Position numbers and translations under genes: made by a program. From JBKBKC01 sp046294265 (GTDB lineage Bacteria; Pseudomonadota; Alphaproteobacteria; Rhodobacterales; Rhodobacteraceae), in contig JBKBKC010000001.1 of the NCBI GenBank assembly GCA_046294265.1, positions 372,001-436,000 of the forward strand: 64,000 nucleotides of DNA. Reading direction: 5' to 3'. Of this stretch, positions 24,866 to 32,647 are shown piece after piece. The notes beneath the pieces are model-generated. The model was not told the DNA's origin, did not search any database, and saw nothing but the letters and a program-made list of their open reading frames with translations. Position 1 is the first letter of the stretch. Every line of letters begins with the position of its first letter.

Positions 24866-25788
24866 CGCAGCCCCCGGTCGCGCAGGGTGCCGAGGATGCC
24901 CTTGGGGGCAAAGAGCACCAGCACCAGCAGGGCGCCCCCGACAACCGCCAGATGCGCCGTGGTGACGGAGGACGAAAGATCAATCAGGTAGAACATCACC
25001 AGCGCGCCCAGGAACGGCCCAAGCACCGTGCCCGCCCCGCCCAAGAGGACATAGAGCAAGGGCAGGATCGAATACTGGATCGCGGCGAAACTCGCCCCCA
25101 CATAGCCGAACAGCACTGCATATGCCGCCCCCGCCGCCCCGGCGTAAAGGCCCGAGAGCACCAGCGCCGCCAGCTTTACCCGGAACGGATCGTATCCCAG
25201 CATGCGCGAGCGTTCCTCATTCTCACGCATCGCCACCATGCTGCGGCCAAAGGCCGAGCGGGTCAGCGCCAGATGCGCCAGTAGCGCTGCAGAGAACAGC
25301 ACCAGCGCCGCCATGTAGCGCGTGGTATCCGACGACAGGTCCAAGGGCCCGATGGCGCGGGCGGCGCGTTCAATCACAAAGCCCTCATCCCCCCGCGTGA
25401 CCGCACCGAAGTAGAGGATGGTCAGGTATCCTGCCTGCGCAAACATCAGCGTGACGATCATGAAGGACACGCCTTGTGTACGCAGCGCCAAGAGGCCCAC
25501 AACAGCGGCCACCACCCCGCCCGCCAGGCAGCCCAGCACAAGGGCCGGCCCCGCGGGCACCCCCGCCATCTGCACCATCAGGCCCGTCGCATACATGCCC
25601 GCCCCGAAGAACAGCGCATGCCCCAGGCTCAGCAATCCCGTGTAACCAAAGGCGATGTTGTAGCCCATGGCAAACACCGCCAGCACCATGATCCGCGCGA
25701 TGCTGGTGTGATGATAGGGCGGCAGCACCGCCTGTGCTGCAAACAAGACCGCGATCACCGCCAGATGCAGCGCCCAGGCACGGCTCAT
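24853..25788 (-). CDS. livM: ABC transporter permease, LivM type
   Basis: The 311-residue integral membrane protein has about nine or ten predicted helices. It carries the LivM hallmark NIAFGYTGLLSLGHALFFGAGMYA and a cytoplasmic EAA-like loop around MRENEERSRMLGYDPFRVKLAALVLSGLYAG. The last helix ends at a short basic tail, LRDRGLRWLP. It overlaps livH as ATGA. It forms the permease heterodimer with LivH. Confidence 0.9.
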   Translation of the reverse strand: MSRAWALHLAVIAVLFAAQAVLPPYHHTSIARIMVLAVFAMGYNIAFGYTGLLSLGHALFFGAGMYATGLMVQMAGVPAGPALVLGCLAGGVVAAVVGLLALRTQGVSFMIVTLMFAQAGYLTILYFGAVTRGDEGFVIERAARAIGPLDLSSDTTRYMAALVLFSAALLAHLALTRSAFGRSMVAMRENEERSRMLGYDPFRVKLAALVLSGLYAGAAGAAYAVLFGYVGASFAAIQYSILPLLYVLLGGAGTVLGPFLGALVMFYLIDLSSSVTTAHLAVVGGALLVLVLFAPKGILGTLRDRGLRWLP

Positions 25789-26663
25789 GCCCGTTCCCCG
25801 AACAGTCCCTGCGGGCGGAACACCAGCACCAGGGCTACAAACAGCGTGGCGATGATCTTGGCAAGCGTGGGCGAGAAAAAGACCGAGATCACGCCATCCG
25901 ACAGCCCGATCACCACCGCCGCCACCAGCGTGCCGCGCAAGGACCCCAGCCCGCCGATGATCACCACGATGAACGACAACAGCAGCGGATCATGCCCCAT
26001 CAGGTAATGCGCCTGGCTGATCGGCACGATCAGCACCGCCGCCACCGCCGCCAGCCCGGCCCCCAGCGCAAAGACCATCGCATAGACCCGCCCGGTGTCG
26101 ATGCCAAAGGCGCGCGCCGTCTCGGCATCCATCTGCGTGGCGCGCATCACCAGCCCCGCGCGCGACCGCGCCATGAACAGCCAGACGCCCACCAGGATCG
26201 CCACCGCCGCAACCACCACCGCCACCTTGTATCCGGAATAGCCGAACCACGGCAGCTGCAGCCGCCAGACAAACGGCGCCGCCACGGGGCGCGCGTCGGG
26301 GCCATAGCCCGACAGCGCCGCCTGCTGCAGGATGTAGGACAGCCCGATCGTGGCCACGATCACGGCCTCTGGCTCGTACCGCAGCCGCCGCAGCACGCCC
26401 CGGTCCGCCAGCGCCGCCACTGCGGCGACGAACAGCGGGCACAGCACCAGTGCCGCCGCAAAGGCCACCCAGGCCGGCCCTGGCAGCCACTGGGTCACGA
26501 ACCAGGCCGACACCGCGCCCAGCATGAAAAACTCGCCATGCGCCACGTTCACCACGCGCATGACGCCGAACACCAGGCTCAAACCCACGGCGGTCAGCGC
26601 CAGCACAGCCGCCATGACCGTGCCTTCCATGACGGCCAACAAGAGGTAGGGCCCGAAATCCAA
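25785..26663 (-). CDS. livH: ABC transporter permease, LivH type
   Basis: The 292-residue permease has the LivH signature GVMRVVNVAHGEFFMLGA and a conserved cytoplasmic loop, MRATQMDAETARAFGIDTGRV. A glycine-rich segment, GGLGSLRGTLVAAVVIGL, lies near the C-terminus. It is 116 bases downstream of the binding-protein gene, and the gap is partly filled by palindromic element PE-B. That hairpin may set the ratio between the abundant binding protein and the membrane components. Confidence 0.9.
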   Translation of the reverse strand: MDFGPYLLLAVMEGTVMAAVLALTAVGLSLVFGVMRVVNVAHGEFFMLGAVSAWFVTQWLPGPAWVAFAAALVLCPLFVAAVAALADRGVLRRLRYEPEAVIVATIGLSYILQQAALSGYGPDARPVAAPFVWRLQLPWFGYSGYKVAVVVAAVAILVGVWLFMARSRAGLVMRATQMDAETARAFGIDTGRVYAMVFALGAGLAAVAAVLIVPISQAHYLMGHDPLLLSFIVVIIGGLGSLRGTLVAAVVIGLSDGVISVFFSPTLAKIIATLFVALVLVFRPQGLFGERA

Positions 26664-26690
26664 CGCCCGGCCCTACGTCTTCTTCTGTCT

Positions 26691-26747
26691 GCAAATATCC
26701 CGGGGGTGAGGCGCGTCAGCGCCGAGGGGGCAGCGCCCCCTTCCCCC
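26691..26747 (+). repeat. Palindromic element PE-B (intergenic, livH-livK)
   Basis: The AAATATCCCGGGGGTGAG head begins at 26693. It is followed by two hairpins: GGCGC-GTCA-GCGCC (26710-26723) and GGGGGC-AGC-GCCCCC (26726-26740). This is the clearest full-length intergenic copy. It lies in the opposite orientation to the flanking minus-strand genes. Confidence 0.8.
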
Positions 26748-26779
26748 GGTCCGACCGGGCGCCACGCGCGATGCCCCTG

Positions 26780-28054
26780 TCAGAACGACATCGTCGTATA
26801 GTCCACCGCATCAGGATACATCGTCTCCTCGATGCTGGTGGTGTGTACGCGCATCAGCTTGCCGCCCTCCACCCGGCTGATGAACTGGTGCCCGAAAACC
26901 TGGTGGGTCTTGCCGTTGAAGATCTTGTCGCCCTGCGGATGCTCGCGGCTGGCGGGCATGGATGTCATCGCCTCCAGCGCCTCGACGAATTTCTGCCGGT
27001 CGGCGATCCCCTGATAGCCCGCGGCCTCCATCCCCGCCTTGATGATGAAAAGCGTCTCCCAGCAGCTGAACATATGCGCATAGGTGGACACGTCGCGCGC
27101 GTCCGACACCGATGCGCCGTTGTCGTCCACCCCCACGGCGGCGCGATAGAATGTCTCATGCGCGCTGGCATCTGCCTGCTTCACGCGGGTATGCCCTTCC
27201 CAGAAATGCGTGCCCTCCAGGAATTCCAGGCCCGGCGTGGCGATGTCCACCGCCTCCAGGCTGTCGATGAAGCCGAAGATCTGCGGCCGCGCGCCCGATC
27301 CATAGAACTCGCCCAGTTCCTTGACGAAGGTCAGCACGGCCGGGCCCACCATCACATGATACAGCACCTCGGTGTCGCGCGGGATCTGCGGCAGATAGCG
27401 GGTAAAGCTGGTCTCGGTGGGCGGGATCGCGATCTGCTTGATCACCTCGCCGCCGCCTGCCGCCACGGCGGCGCTGAAATAGTCGCGGTGGTCGTGGCCG
27501 AAGGCATAGTCGGGATAGACCATCGTCACCTTTTTCCCGAGGTTCGCCAGCACCCATGGCGCCATAGACGACACCTGCGCGCGCACATCCGTGATGCCGG
27601 GCTGCAGCGTCCAGCGATTGAGCTTTCCGCTCGCCACATGGAACCCTTCCGAACACACCAGATAGGGCACGCGCAACTCGCCCGCACGGGGGGCCGACCC
27701 GATCACCACATGGCTGAACAGCGGACCAAAGATCACGTCGCAGCCTGCTTGGCTGGCCAGCTTTTCCACCACCTCCGACCCGCGCTTGGGGTCGGTTCCG
27801 TCATCCTCGAACACCACCTCGACGGGGCGCCCGTTGATCCCGCCACCCTCGTTCAGCACCTTCAGCGCGGCCTGCGTGGTGCGTTCATACCAGCGGCCAT
27901 AGGCGGCGCCGATGCCAGTACGGTGCAGCTGGAACCCCAGCTTGATCGGCGCCGAGGACTGCGCCTGCAGAAAGCCGGGAAATGCCAGCGCCGAGGCACC
28001 GGCGGCCATGCCGGCCAAAAGACGGCGACGGGGAAGGGCAAGGGGGGTGGTCAT
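26780..28054 (-). CDS. livK: ABC transporter substrate-binding protein with a Tat-type signal
   Basis: The 424-residue periplasmic binding protein belongs to the LivK-like type I fold (Peripla_BP_6). The N-terminus PRRRLLAGMAAGASALAF, ending LQAQS, looks like a twin-arginine signal. The mature domain starts IKLGFQLHRTGIGAAYGRWY and contains DGTDPKRGSEVVEKL. Its length and TYAHMFSCWETL region resemble amide/urea-type binding proteins more than leucine-binding ones, which fits an amide or N-heterocycle ligand; that is inference. It is the first gene of the transporter block, 112 bases after the membrane-protein gene. Confidence 0.87.
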   Translation of the reverse strand: MTTPLALPRRRLLAGMAAGASALAFPGFLQAQSSAPIKLGFQLHRTGIGAAYGRWYERTTQAALKVLNEGGGINGRPVEVVFEDDGTDPKRGSEVVEKLASQAGCDVIFGPLFSHVVIGSAPRAGELRVPYLVCSEGFHVASGKLNRWTLQPGITDVRAQVSSMAPWVLANLGKKVTMVYPDYAFGHDHRDYFSAAVAAGGGEVIKQIAIPPTETSFTRYLPQIPRDTEVLYHVMVGPAVLTFVKELGEFYGSGARPQIFGFIDSLEAVDIATPGLEFLEGTHFWEGHTRVKQADASAHETFYRAAVGVDDNGASVSDARDVSTYAHMFSCWETLFIIKAGMEAAGYQGIADRQKFVEALEAMTSMPASREHPQGDKIFNGKTHQVFGHQFISRVEGGKLMRVHTTSIEETMYPDAVDYTTMSF

Positions 28055-28166
28055 GTCGTCACTCCGCTGTTGGGGTGGCCGGGGGGTTTGACTGCGCGTC
28101 CCGATCCGTTCTCATTGCGCTTTTGGCGAAAAGAATGTGTGTGTCCAAACTGGTTGTCCACGATTC

Positions 28167-29513
28167 TTACACGCCCGTCGGCGACGCGAGCAACCACAGC
28201 CCCAGCACCGTATAACCCGTCATCAGCACTGTCAGCGGCAGATGAGCCACTGCCCGGACGCCGCGTCCCGCCAGATGCAGCGCCAGCACAACGGCCAACA
28301 GGTGCGCCCCCAGGATCGCGGCGAACTGCGCATTCCACACGGCGGTCATCGCCGCTGGATCGGCCAGCATGCCGAACCCCACATAGAACGGCTGCAGACC
28401 CAGCAGACTGTCGCCCCGAAACAGCGGATCGTTGATCGCGGCAAGTGCATATTGCCCCGTTGTCAGCAGCGTCACCAGATAATGCGCCCCGTGATACCCC
28501 GCCGCGATGGCGAGGAACGACAGCATGACCGGCCCCGCGGCCACTCGACGCCGACCCAACCGCCCCCCAAGCCACATCGCGCCCAGCACCGATACCGCGG
28601 TCAATGCCCAAACCGCCACGAGGCCCGCCGTATTCACCCCCTGCACCGCCGAGCGGCCGGTGAATTCCAGCGGGTTCTCCCCGATCAGTCCCATCCACCA
28701 GAACGTCTCATGCAGCCCGTCAAAGGTAAGGCCCGCCAGCACCAACGTCACAAAGGCAATAGCAGAAGGGGCCAGCGGCGGCAGCGTCAGCACCTGCGCA
28801 CCGGGCCAGCCCACCATCATCCGCGCGCGCCCCTCTGACAGTTCCAGCCAGAACGGCGCGATCCGCGACAGCATGGTCAGATAGACCGTCAGGAACTCAC
28901 CCTGATCCAGCCAGTCCTCCCCCTCCGCGACCGCGCAGGCCAGCATCAGGACAGAGTAGACCAGCACTGCACGGGCCAGAACCTCCGGGTCCTCCGGGGC
29001 AAGCGCGATCAGACCAAACCACAGGTACGCGAACATGCCAGCGACCGCAGGCCAATGCCCCATCCGCGCAAGGCCAATCCGTCCTGTCACTCCGAGGGCG
29101 CTCCGCACGAGCCGCGCAGGCCCCGTCCACGGATTGACCGCCCGCCACAGGTTGCCGAACACCACGGAGGCCAGGGGTAGCGCCACCCACACCCCGATCC
29201 AGACCGTGAGCGTCAGCAGGTTGTGCATCGGGTCGCGTGGCCCCACAAACCCTACCACGATGAGCGCCATCAGGCACAAGAATGACAACGTCGATGTCAG
29301 AACCACAGGCAGCAGGGCAGGGCGCTCCGTCACCATCACTGACCCAAGCCTCGGCATCTGATGCGCCGCCGCCAGCACAAGGCCCGTTGCCGCCACCGTT
29401 GCCCCCGCGCCCGCCATGTAATGCCCCGTGGGCAGCGTCAGCACGACCGAAGGCGGCAGCGCGCAGGCGAAACCTGCACCGGGCAACAGGCAAAGGGCGG
29501 TCGCCAGCCTCAC
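28167..29513 (-). CDS. Conserved polytopic membrane protein of unknown function
   Basis: The 448-residue protein has a cleavable-looking N-terminus (MRLATALCLLPGAGFACA) and about eleven or twelve hydrophobic segments. Distinct conserved patches are FGNLWRAVNPWTGPARL, AEGEDWLDQGEFLTVY, LTFDGLHETFWWMGL and GYHGAHYLVTLL. I recognise these from a family that databases often label 'fenitrothion hydrolase', a name that says little about its role. Histidine and tryptophan pairs inside the helices suggest a membrane enzyme or metal site. It overlaps the PF06684 gene as ATGA, so it belongs to the catabolic unit. A transporter role is an alternative. Confidence 0.65.
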   Translation of the reverse strand: MRLATALCLLPGAGFACALPPSVVLTLPTGHYMAGAGATVAATGLVLAAAHQMPRLGSVMVTERPALLPVVLTSTLSFLCLMALIVVGFVGPRDPMHNLLTLTVWIGVWVALPLASVVFGNLWRAVNPWTGPARLVRSALGVTGRIGLARMGHWPAVAGMFAYLWFGLIALAPEDPEVLARAVLVYSVLMLACAVAEGEDWLDQGEFLTVYLTMLSRIAPFWLELSEGRARMMVGWPGAQVLTLPPLAPSAIAFVTLVLAGLTFDGLHETFWWMGLIGENPLEFTGRSAVQGVNTAGLVAVWALTAVSVLGAMWLGGRLGRRRVAAGPVMLSFLAIAAGYHGAHYLVTLLTTGQYALAAINDPLFRGDSLLGLQPFYVGFGMLADPAAMTAVWNAQFAAILGAHLLAVVLALHLAGRGVRAVAHLPLTVLMTGYTVLGLWLLASPTGV

Positions 29514-30100
29514 CGCAACCCGTCCTCCCCTTTTACCTGCCAGGCCTCAAGGCCACCCATCCGCGAATGCACCCGCGGCCCCCGCGCCATGGCCAGCAGG
29601 AACACGATCTCGCCCGCCCGCGGGGCGTCGGGCACCGCCACGGTGACCGCATCGAAATGGCTGCGCACATAGGCGGCGTTGATATGGCCCAAAGGAACGT
29701 CCAGCGCCACGCCCATGCCCGCAACCTTCATCGCCGAGGGCACGATGGCCCTGCTCTCCCCCAGCCGCGCGCGCATCGCATAGCCGCCCGGCACATGCCA
29801 AAGGGCCCCATGCTCGGCCTCGCCCCCCTCGCCCACGATGGCGCCCTTGCCATAGCCGTCGATCCCCTCACGGCCTCCCAATGCCGCGATGAGCCGGTCG
29901 GTCAGAATCAGGCCGAGCGGCTTGAGCGCCTCCATCCCCGGCTGGACATCGGCATGGAAACGCCCGGCAAAGGGATTGCCGCAGACAGCGGCGATGGCCC
30001 CGCGCAGGCGTGGCGTGGCGGGTGGCGCGCCGCCCTCATGGCGGATCTCCTCAAGGGTCAGGACGATCTTGCGGAGGGGAAAGTCAGGCAGGTCGGTCAA
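29510..30100 (-). CDS. 'Amino acid synthesis' family protein (PF06684)
   Basis: The 196-residue protein matches the PF06684 family: RKIVLTLEEIRHEGG at the N-terminus, then NPFAGRFHADVQPGM, GIDGYGKGAIVGEGGEAEHGA and SHFDAVTVAVPDAPRAGEI. Despite the family name, no enzymatic role is established to my knowledge. Members repeatedly occur beside UPF0280 and molybdenum hydroxylase genes. The only fitting start is TTG at 30100, which overlaps the UPF0280 stop by 17 bases. Confidence 0.8.
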   Translation of the reverse strand: MTDLPDFPLRKIVLTLEEIRHEGGAPPATPRLRGAIAAVCGNPFAGRFHADVQPGMEALKPLGLILTDRLIAALGGREGIDGYGKGAIVGEGGEAEHGALWHVPGGYAMRARLGESRAIVPSAMKVAGMGVALDVPLGHINAAYVRSHFDAVTVAVPDAPRAGEIVFLLAMARGPRVHSRMGGLEAWQVKGEDGLR

Positions 30101-31109
30101 GGGCTGTCTCCGCTGTCAGGGCACCGACAAGGCGCAGATCATCCTGCAGGAAGATCGCCGCCCCTGCAATCAGGCCCCGCGCCACCAGAGCCTCGGCATG
30201 CGCCGCCCCCCGGTCCAGCGCCCGCGCCACCTCGGAGCGGGTCAGTAGCCCGACCGCGACGGTCACCAACCGGTCGCCCAGATCGCTGTCGGCCTTGACC
30301 ACGCGCGCGGGGCGCCGGGCGATGGCCGGGTGGCCGGGCAGATCGACGGCATTGGCGATCATGGTGGCCGCGGCATCGGCGCCAGCGGCGTTGGGCGCAA
30401 GGACGGTGGCGGCATCGGCGATCCCAAGGGACTGGCTGCGCCCCCGCCAGCCCGAGGTGGCGATGCCCCCCAGGCCGTCGCCCGCCCGCAGGGTGATCCG
30501 GTCGGGCAGACCGGCGCGCGCGGCGATGGCCGCCACAAGGCTCTGACCCGGCGCAAGATGCAGCGCGATATCCCCGCCATTGTTGACATAGGCCCGCATC
30601 ACCCCGCCGCCCGCAACCATGGCCGTCAGCACGGCATCGGCCACGGCGCCTGCCACGGCAGCCATGGGGGTGATGAAGGCCGGGCGGTGCGGGGCGACCG
30701 CTTCTGCCATGGCGCGCGCGACTGCGCCGTGGACCGGCACGGGCGCGCCCGCGCGCAGCGCAGGCAATTCCGCGCAGAGTTCCGCGAGCAACCCCTGAAA
30801 CCGCCCGGCCCCCCGCCGATAGGATGCGGCCGCGCCCGCACCCTCGGCCCACAGGAGCAGGTCGATCGGCCCCTCGTGCAGATGCAGCCTGTCGCCGTCC
30901 AGCCAGCGCGCCTGACCCCGGCCGCGCAGGGGGGCTGTCTGCTCCCCGCCGGCTGCGCCGCCTCCCCCCGAGGATATTTGTGCCACCAGGAAAGGCGAAT
31001 TTGAGTCAAATTGTTCCTCTCCTTGACCTAAATACCCTCGGGGGGTGAGGCCGCAGGCCGAGGGGGGCAGACAGCCCCCCTGCGACGCCGGGGACAGGGT
31101 GCCGGTCAT
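30084..31109 (-). CDS. UPF0280 (ApbE-like) protein with an N-terminus made largely of two palindromic elements
   Basis: The 341-residue protein carries the UPF0280 core: GDRLHLHEGPIDLLLWAEG, then TPMAAVAGAVADAVL, VNNGGDIALHL and GLGGIATSGWRGRS. The family is structurally related to the flavin transferase ApbE, and the partner iron-sulfur flavoprotein lies directly upstream. Known members are roughly 55-60 residues shorter. The excess sits at residues 10-61, which are translated from elements PE-D (10-28) and PE-C (42-61), with a short spacer between them. ATG 31109 overlaps the upstream stop as ATGA, so the insertion lies inside the reading frame just after the start. A shorter start inside the core cannot be excluded, but no ATG with a ribosome-binding site is apparent. 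Confidence 0.78.
   Translation of the reverse strand: MTGTLSPASQGGCLPPSACGLTPRGYLGQGEEQFDSNSPFLVAQISSGGGGAAGGEQTAPLRGRGQARWLDGDRLHLHEGPIDLLLWAEGAGAAASYRRGAGRFQGLLAELCAELPALRAGAPVPVHGAVARAMAEAVAPHRPAFITPMAAVAGAVADAVLTAMVAGGGVMRAYVNNGGDIALHLAPGQSLVAAIAARAGLPDRITLRAGDGLGGIATSGWRGRSQSLGIADAATVLAPNAAGADAAATMIANAVDLPGHPAIARRPARVVKADSDLGDRLVTVAVGLLTRSEVARALDRGAAHAEALVARGLIAGAAIFLQDDLRLVGALTAETALDRPA
30929..30985 (-). repeat. Palindromic element PE-C (in frame within the UPF0280 gene)
   Basis: GGGGGGCTGTCTGCTCCCC (30929-30947) forms an outer arm. A GC inverted repeat around GCCGGCTGCGCCGCC and the head CCCCCCGAGGATATTTGTG (30964-30982) complete the copy. It is read in frame as QISSGGGGAAGGEQTAP. The family pattern and orientation match PE-G. 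Confidence 0.8.
31024..31081 (+). repeat. Palindromic element PE-D (in frame within the UPF0280 gene)
   Basis: The head AAATACCCTCGGGGGGTGAG is followed by GGCC-GCA-GGCC and then GGGGGGC-AGACA-GCCCCCC (31062-31080). It faces PE-C head to head. The spacer contains a perfect AATTTGA-G-TCAAATT palindrome (30998-31012). In the UPF0280 frame it reads QGGCLPPSACGLTPRGYLG, the same frame that PE-F uses in the hydroxylase. Confidence 0.8.
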
Positions 31110-32563
31110 CGGGGCGGTTCCGCGCCGTGGATCAACCGCACGGCGGTGGGGTATTCCCCGCCCTCGTCCAGCGTCCGGGGCAGGCTGCGGATGGCATCGC
31201 CGTGGCCGCCCATCTCCAGATAGGCCGCGCGGGGCAGGGTGAATTCGAGGGGGGCCACAAGTGCGGGGGTGGGGACATGTCCGAAGGCGCCGCGCGGCAG
31301 GCGGGTGACATCGACCATGAAGGTGATCCCGCCGCCCGGCCAGACAAAGACCTCTGCCCCGCCCGCGGTCAGCCGGGTCTGCCCGGCCTGCACCGATTGC
31401 GTCAGCCTGACCGGATTGCGCGTCACGCCCGCGCGCAAGCTGCCCCCCGCGCCACCCATGAACAGCACCGTGCAGCGCGAGGGTTCGCAATTCTCGTCGA
31501 TCAGGCGCACACTGGGCAGCAGGTGTTCGGGAAGCGGTTTCGGCGCGGGGCGCAGGTCGGCGTCGAGTTCGTAGTAGGCGAATTCCTCGCCGGTGGTGGA
31601 GACCATCAATAGGCGCAGGCCGGGACGCGCGCCCTTCTTCGGGTTCCAGTCGCCGAGGATGTCCAGCGGGTCGGTCAGCCGCGTGCCGCCCCAGCCCGGG
31701 CCCGGGTCCGACACCCGGAAATAGCGCCCGGGGGTGGAGCGGTGGCCCTTGATGCGGATGCCGGTCGGCTCCCACCCCAACACGCGGCCCGCCTGGTGTT
31801 CGGAGACGACGCCGGTGATGTGGTCATCGACCACCACCACCTCGTCCACCAGCCCGTGCCACTGGCTGGCGAACATCCCGATGGTGGCCGAGCCGCAGCC
31901 CACGCGCATCCGGTTCTCGGGGCGGCCGTCCACGATGGGGGCGGCCCCCGCCTGCACGGTGACGGTTGAACCGCCATCGATGGTCAGGCCCACCGCCTCC
32001 CCGTTGCAGAGCGCGAGGAGCGCCGCGCAGGTGGCGCGGCCTTCGGCCTTGGTGCCGCCGGTCAGGTGGTGCACCCCCCCCAGCGACAGCATCTGCGAGC
32101 CGTATTCGGCGGTGGTGACATGGCCGATCACCTCGCCCCCCGTGCGCACGGCGGCGGTTTCGGGGCCGAGGAAACGGTCGGTGTCGATCTTCACCTTGAC
32201 GCCACAGTAGGAAAAGATCGCCTCGGTAACGACGGTGACCATGTCGGCCCCGTCGATCCGGCTGGCGACGATGAAGGGGGCGGGTTTGTAATCGGGATAG
32301 GTGGTGCCTGCACCGATGCCGGTGATGGTGGTATCGGCAGGGAAGGGATCACCATCCCAGGTTCGGGCCGCAAAGGGCACGATCCGGTCGCCCCGACCCG
32401 TCGCCCGGGTCAGCATCACCACGGGATCGGTGCGCGTGATGCGGCCGCCGGTATTTGCATAGCGGTCGCAGGCGCCGGTCTGGCCGGGGGCGATATAGCA
32501 CATCACCGGGCAGGCATCGCAACGGATCTTGTCGCCGAGGCGGGTGGGGGGCTCTTCATCCAT
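31106..32563 (-). CDS. 6-hydroxynicotinate-reductase-like iron-sulfur protein
   Basis: The 485-residue protein resembles proteobacterial homologues of 6-hydroxynicotinate reductase, which in anaerobic nicotinate fermentation reduces the hydroxylated pyridine ring. An N-terminal cysteine cluster, C15-x2-C18-x3-C22-x9-C32 (CDACPVMCYIAPGQTGAC), suits an iron-sulfur cluster. The central region contains FSYCGVKVKIDTDRF, GHVTTAEYGSQMLSLGGVHHLTG and RMRVGCGSATIGMFA. Its place between a molybdenum hydroxylase and ApbE-like genes supports a flavin- and Fe-S-dependent ring reductase. The substrate need not be nicotinate. The start is ATG 32563 (MDEEPPTRLG). Confidence 0.75.
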   Translation of the reverse strand: MDEEPPTRLGDKIRCDACPVMCYIAPGQTGACDRYANTGGRITRTDPVVMLTRATGRGDRIVPFAARTWDGDPFPADTTITGIGAGTTYPDYKPAPFIVASRIDGADMVTVVTEAIFSYCGVKVKIDTDRFLGPETAAVRTGGEVIGHVTTAEYGSQMLSLGGVHHLTGGTKAEGRATCAALLALCNGEAVGLTIDGGSTVTVQAGAAPIVDGRPENRMRVGCGSATIGMFASQWHGLVDEVVVVDDHITGVVSEHQAGRVLGWEPTGIRIKGHRSTPGRYFRVSDPGPGWGGTRLTDPLDILGDWNPKKGARPGLRLLMVSTTGEEFAYYELDADLRPAPKPLPEHLLPSVRLIDENCEPSRCTVLFMGGAGGSLRAGVTRNPVRLTQSVQAGQTRLTAGGAEVFVWPGGGITFMVDVTRLPRGAFGHVPTPALVAPLEFTLPRAAYLEMGGHGDAIRSLPRTLDEGGEYPTAVRLIHGAEPPR

Positions 32564-32585
32564 GGGCGTGGCGCGGCGGCGGGGC

Positions 32586-32636
32586 GGGGGGCTGTCTGCC
32601 CCCCGTGCCCCCCAAGGATATTTGGTCCATCGGGAA
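32586..32636 (-). repeat. Palindromic element PE-E (intergenic, hydroxylase to reductase)
   Basis: GGGGGGC-TGTCT-GCCCCCC (32586-32604) is followed by GTGCCCCCC and the head AAGGATATTTGGTCCA. It fills most of the 84-base gap between the molybdenum hydroxylase and reductase genes. The inner variable hairpin is reduced to a few bases in this copy. Confidence 0.8.
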
Positions 32637-32647
32637 AGGCGGGCGGG

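Noticed and set aside
31110..31775. A longer UPF0280 protein starting at 31775
   Set aside because: That region is the 3' part of the reductase gene read in another frame. ATG 31109 fits the coupling pattern.
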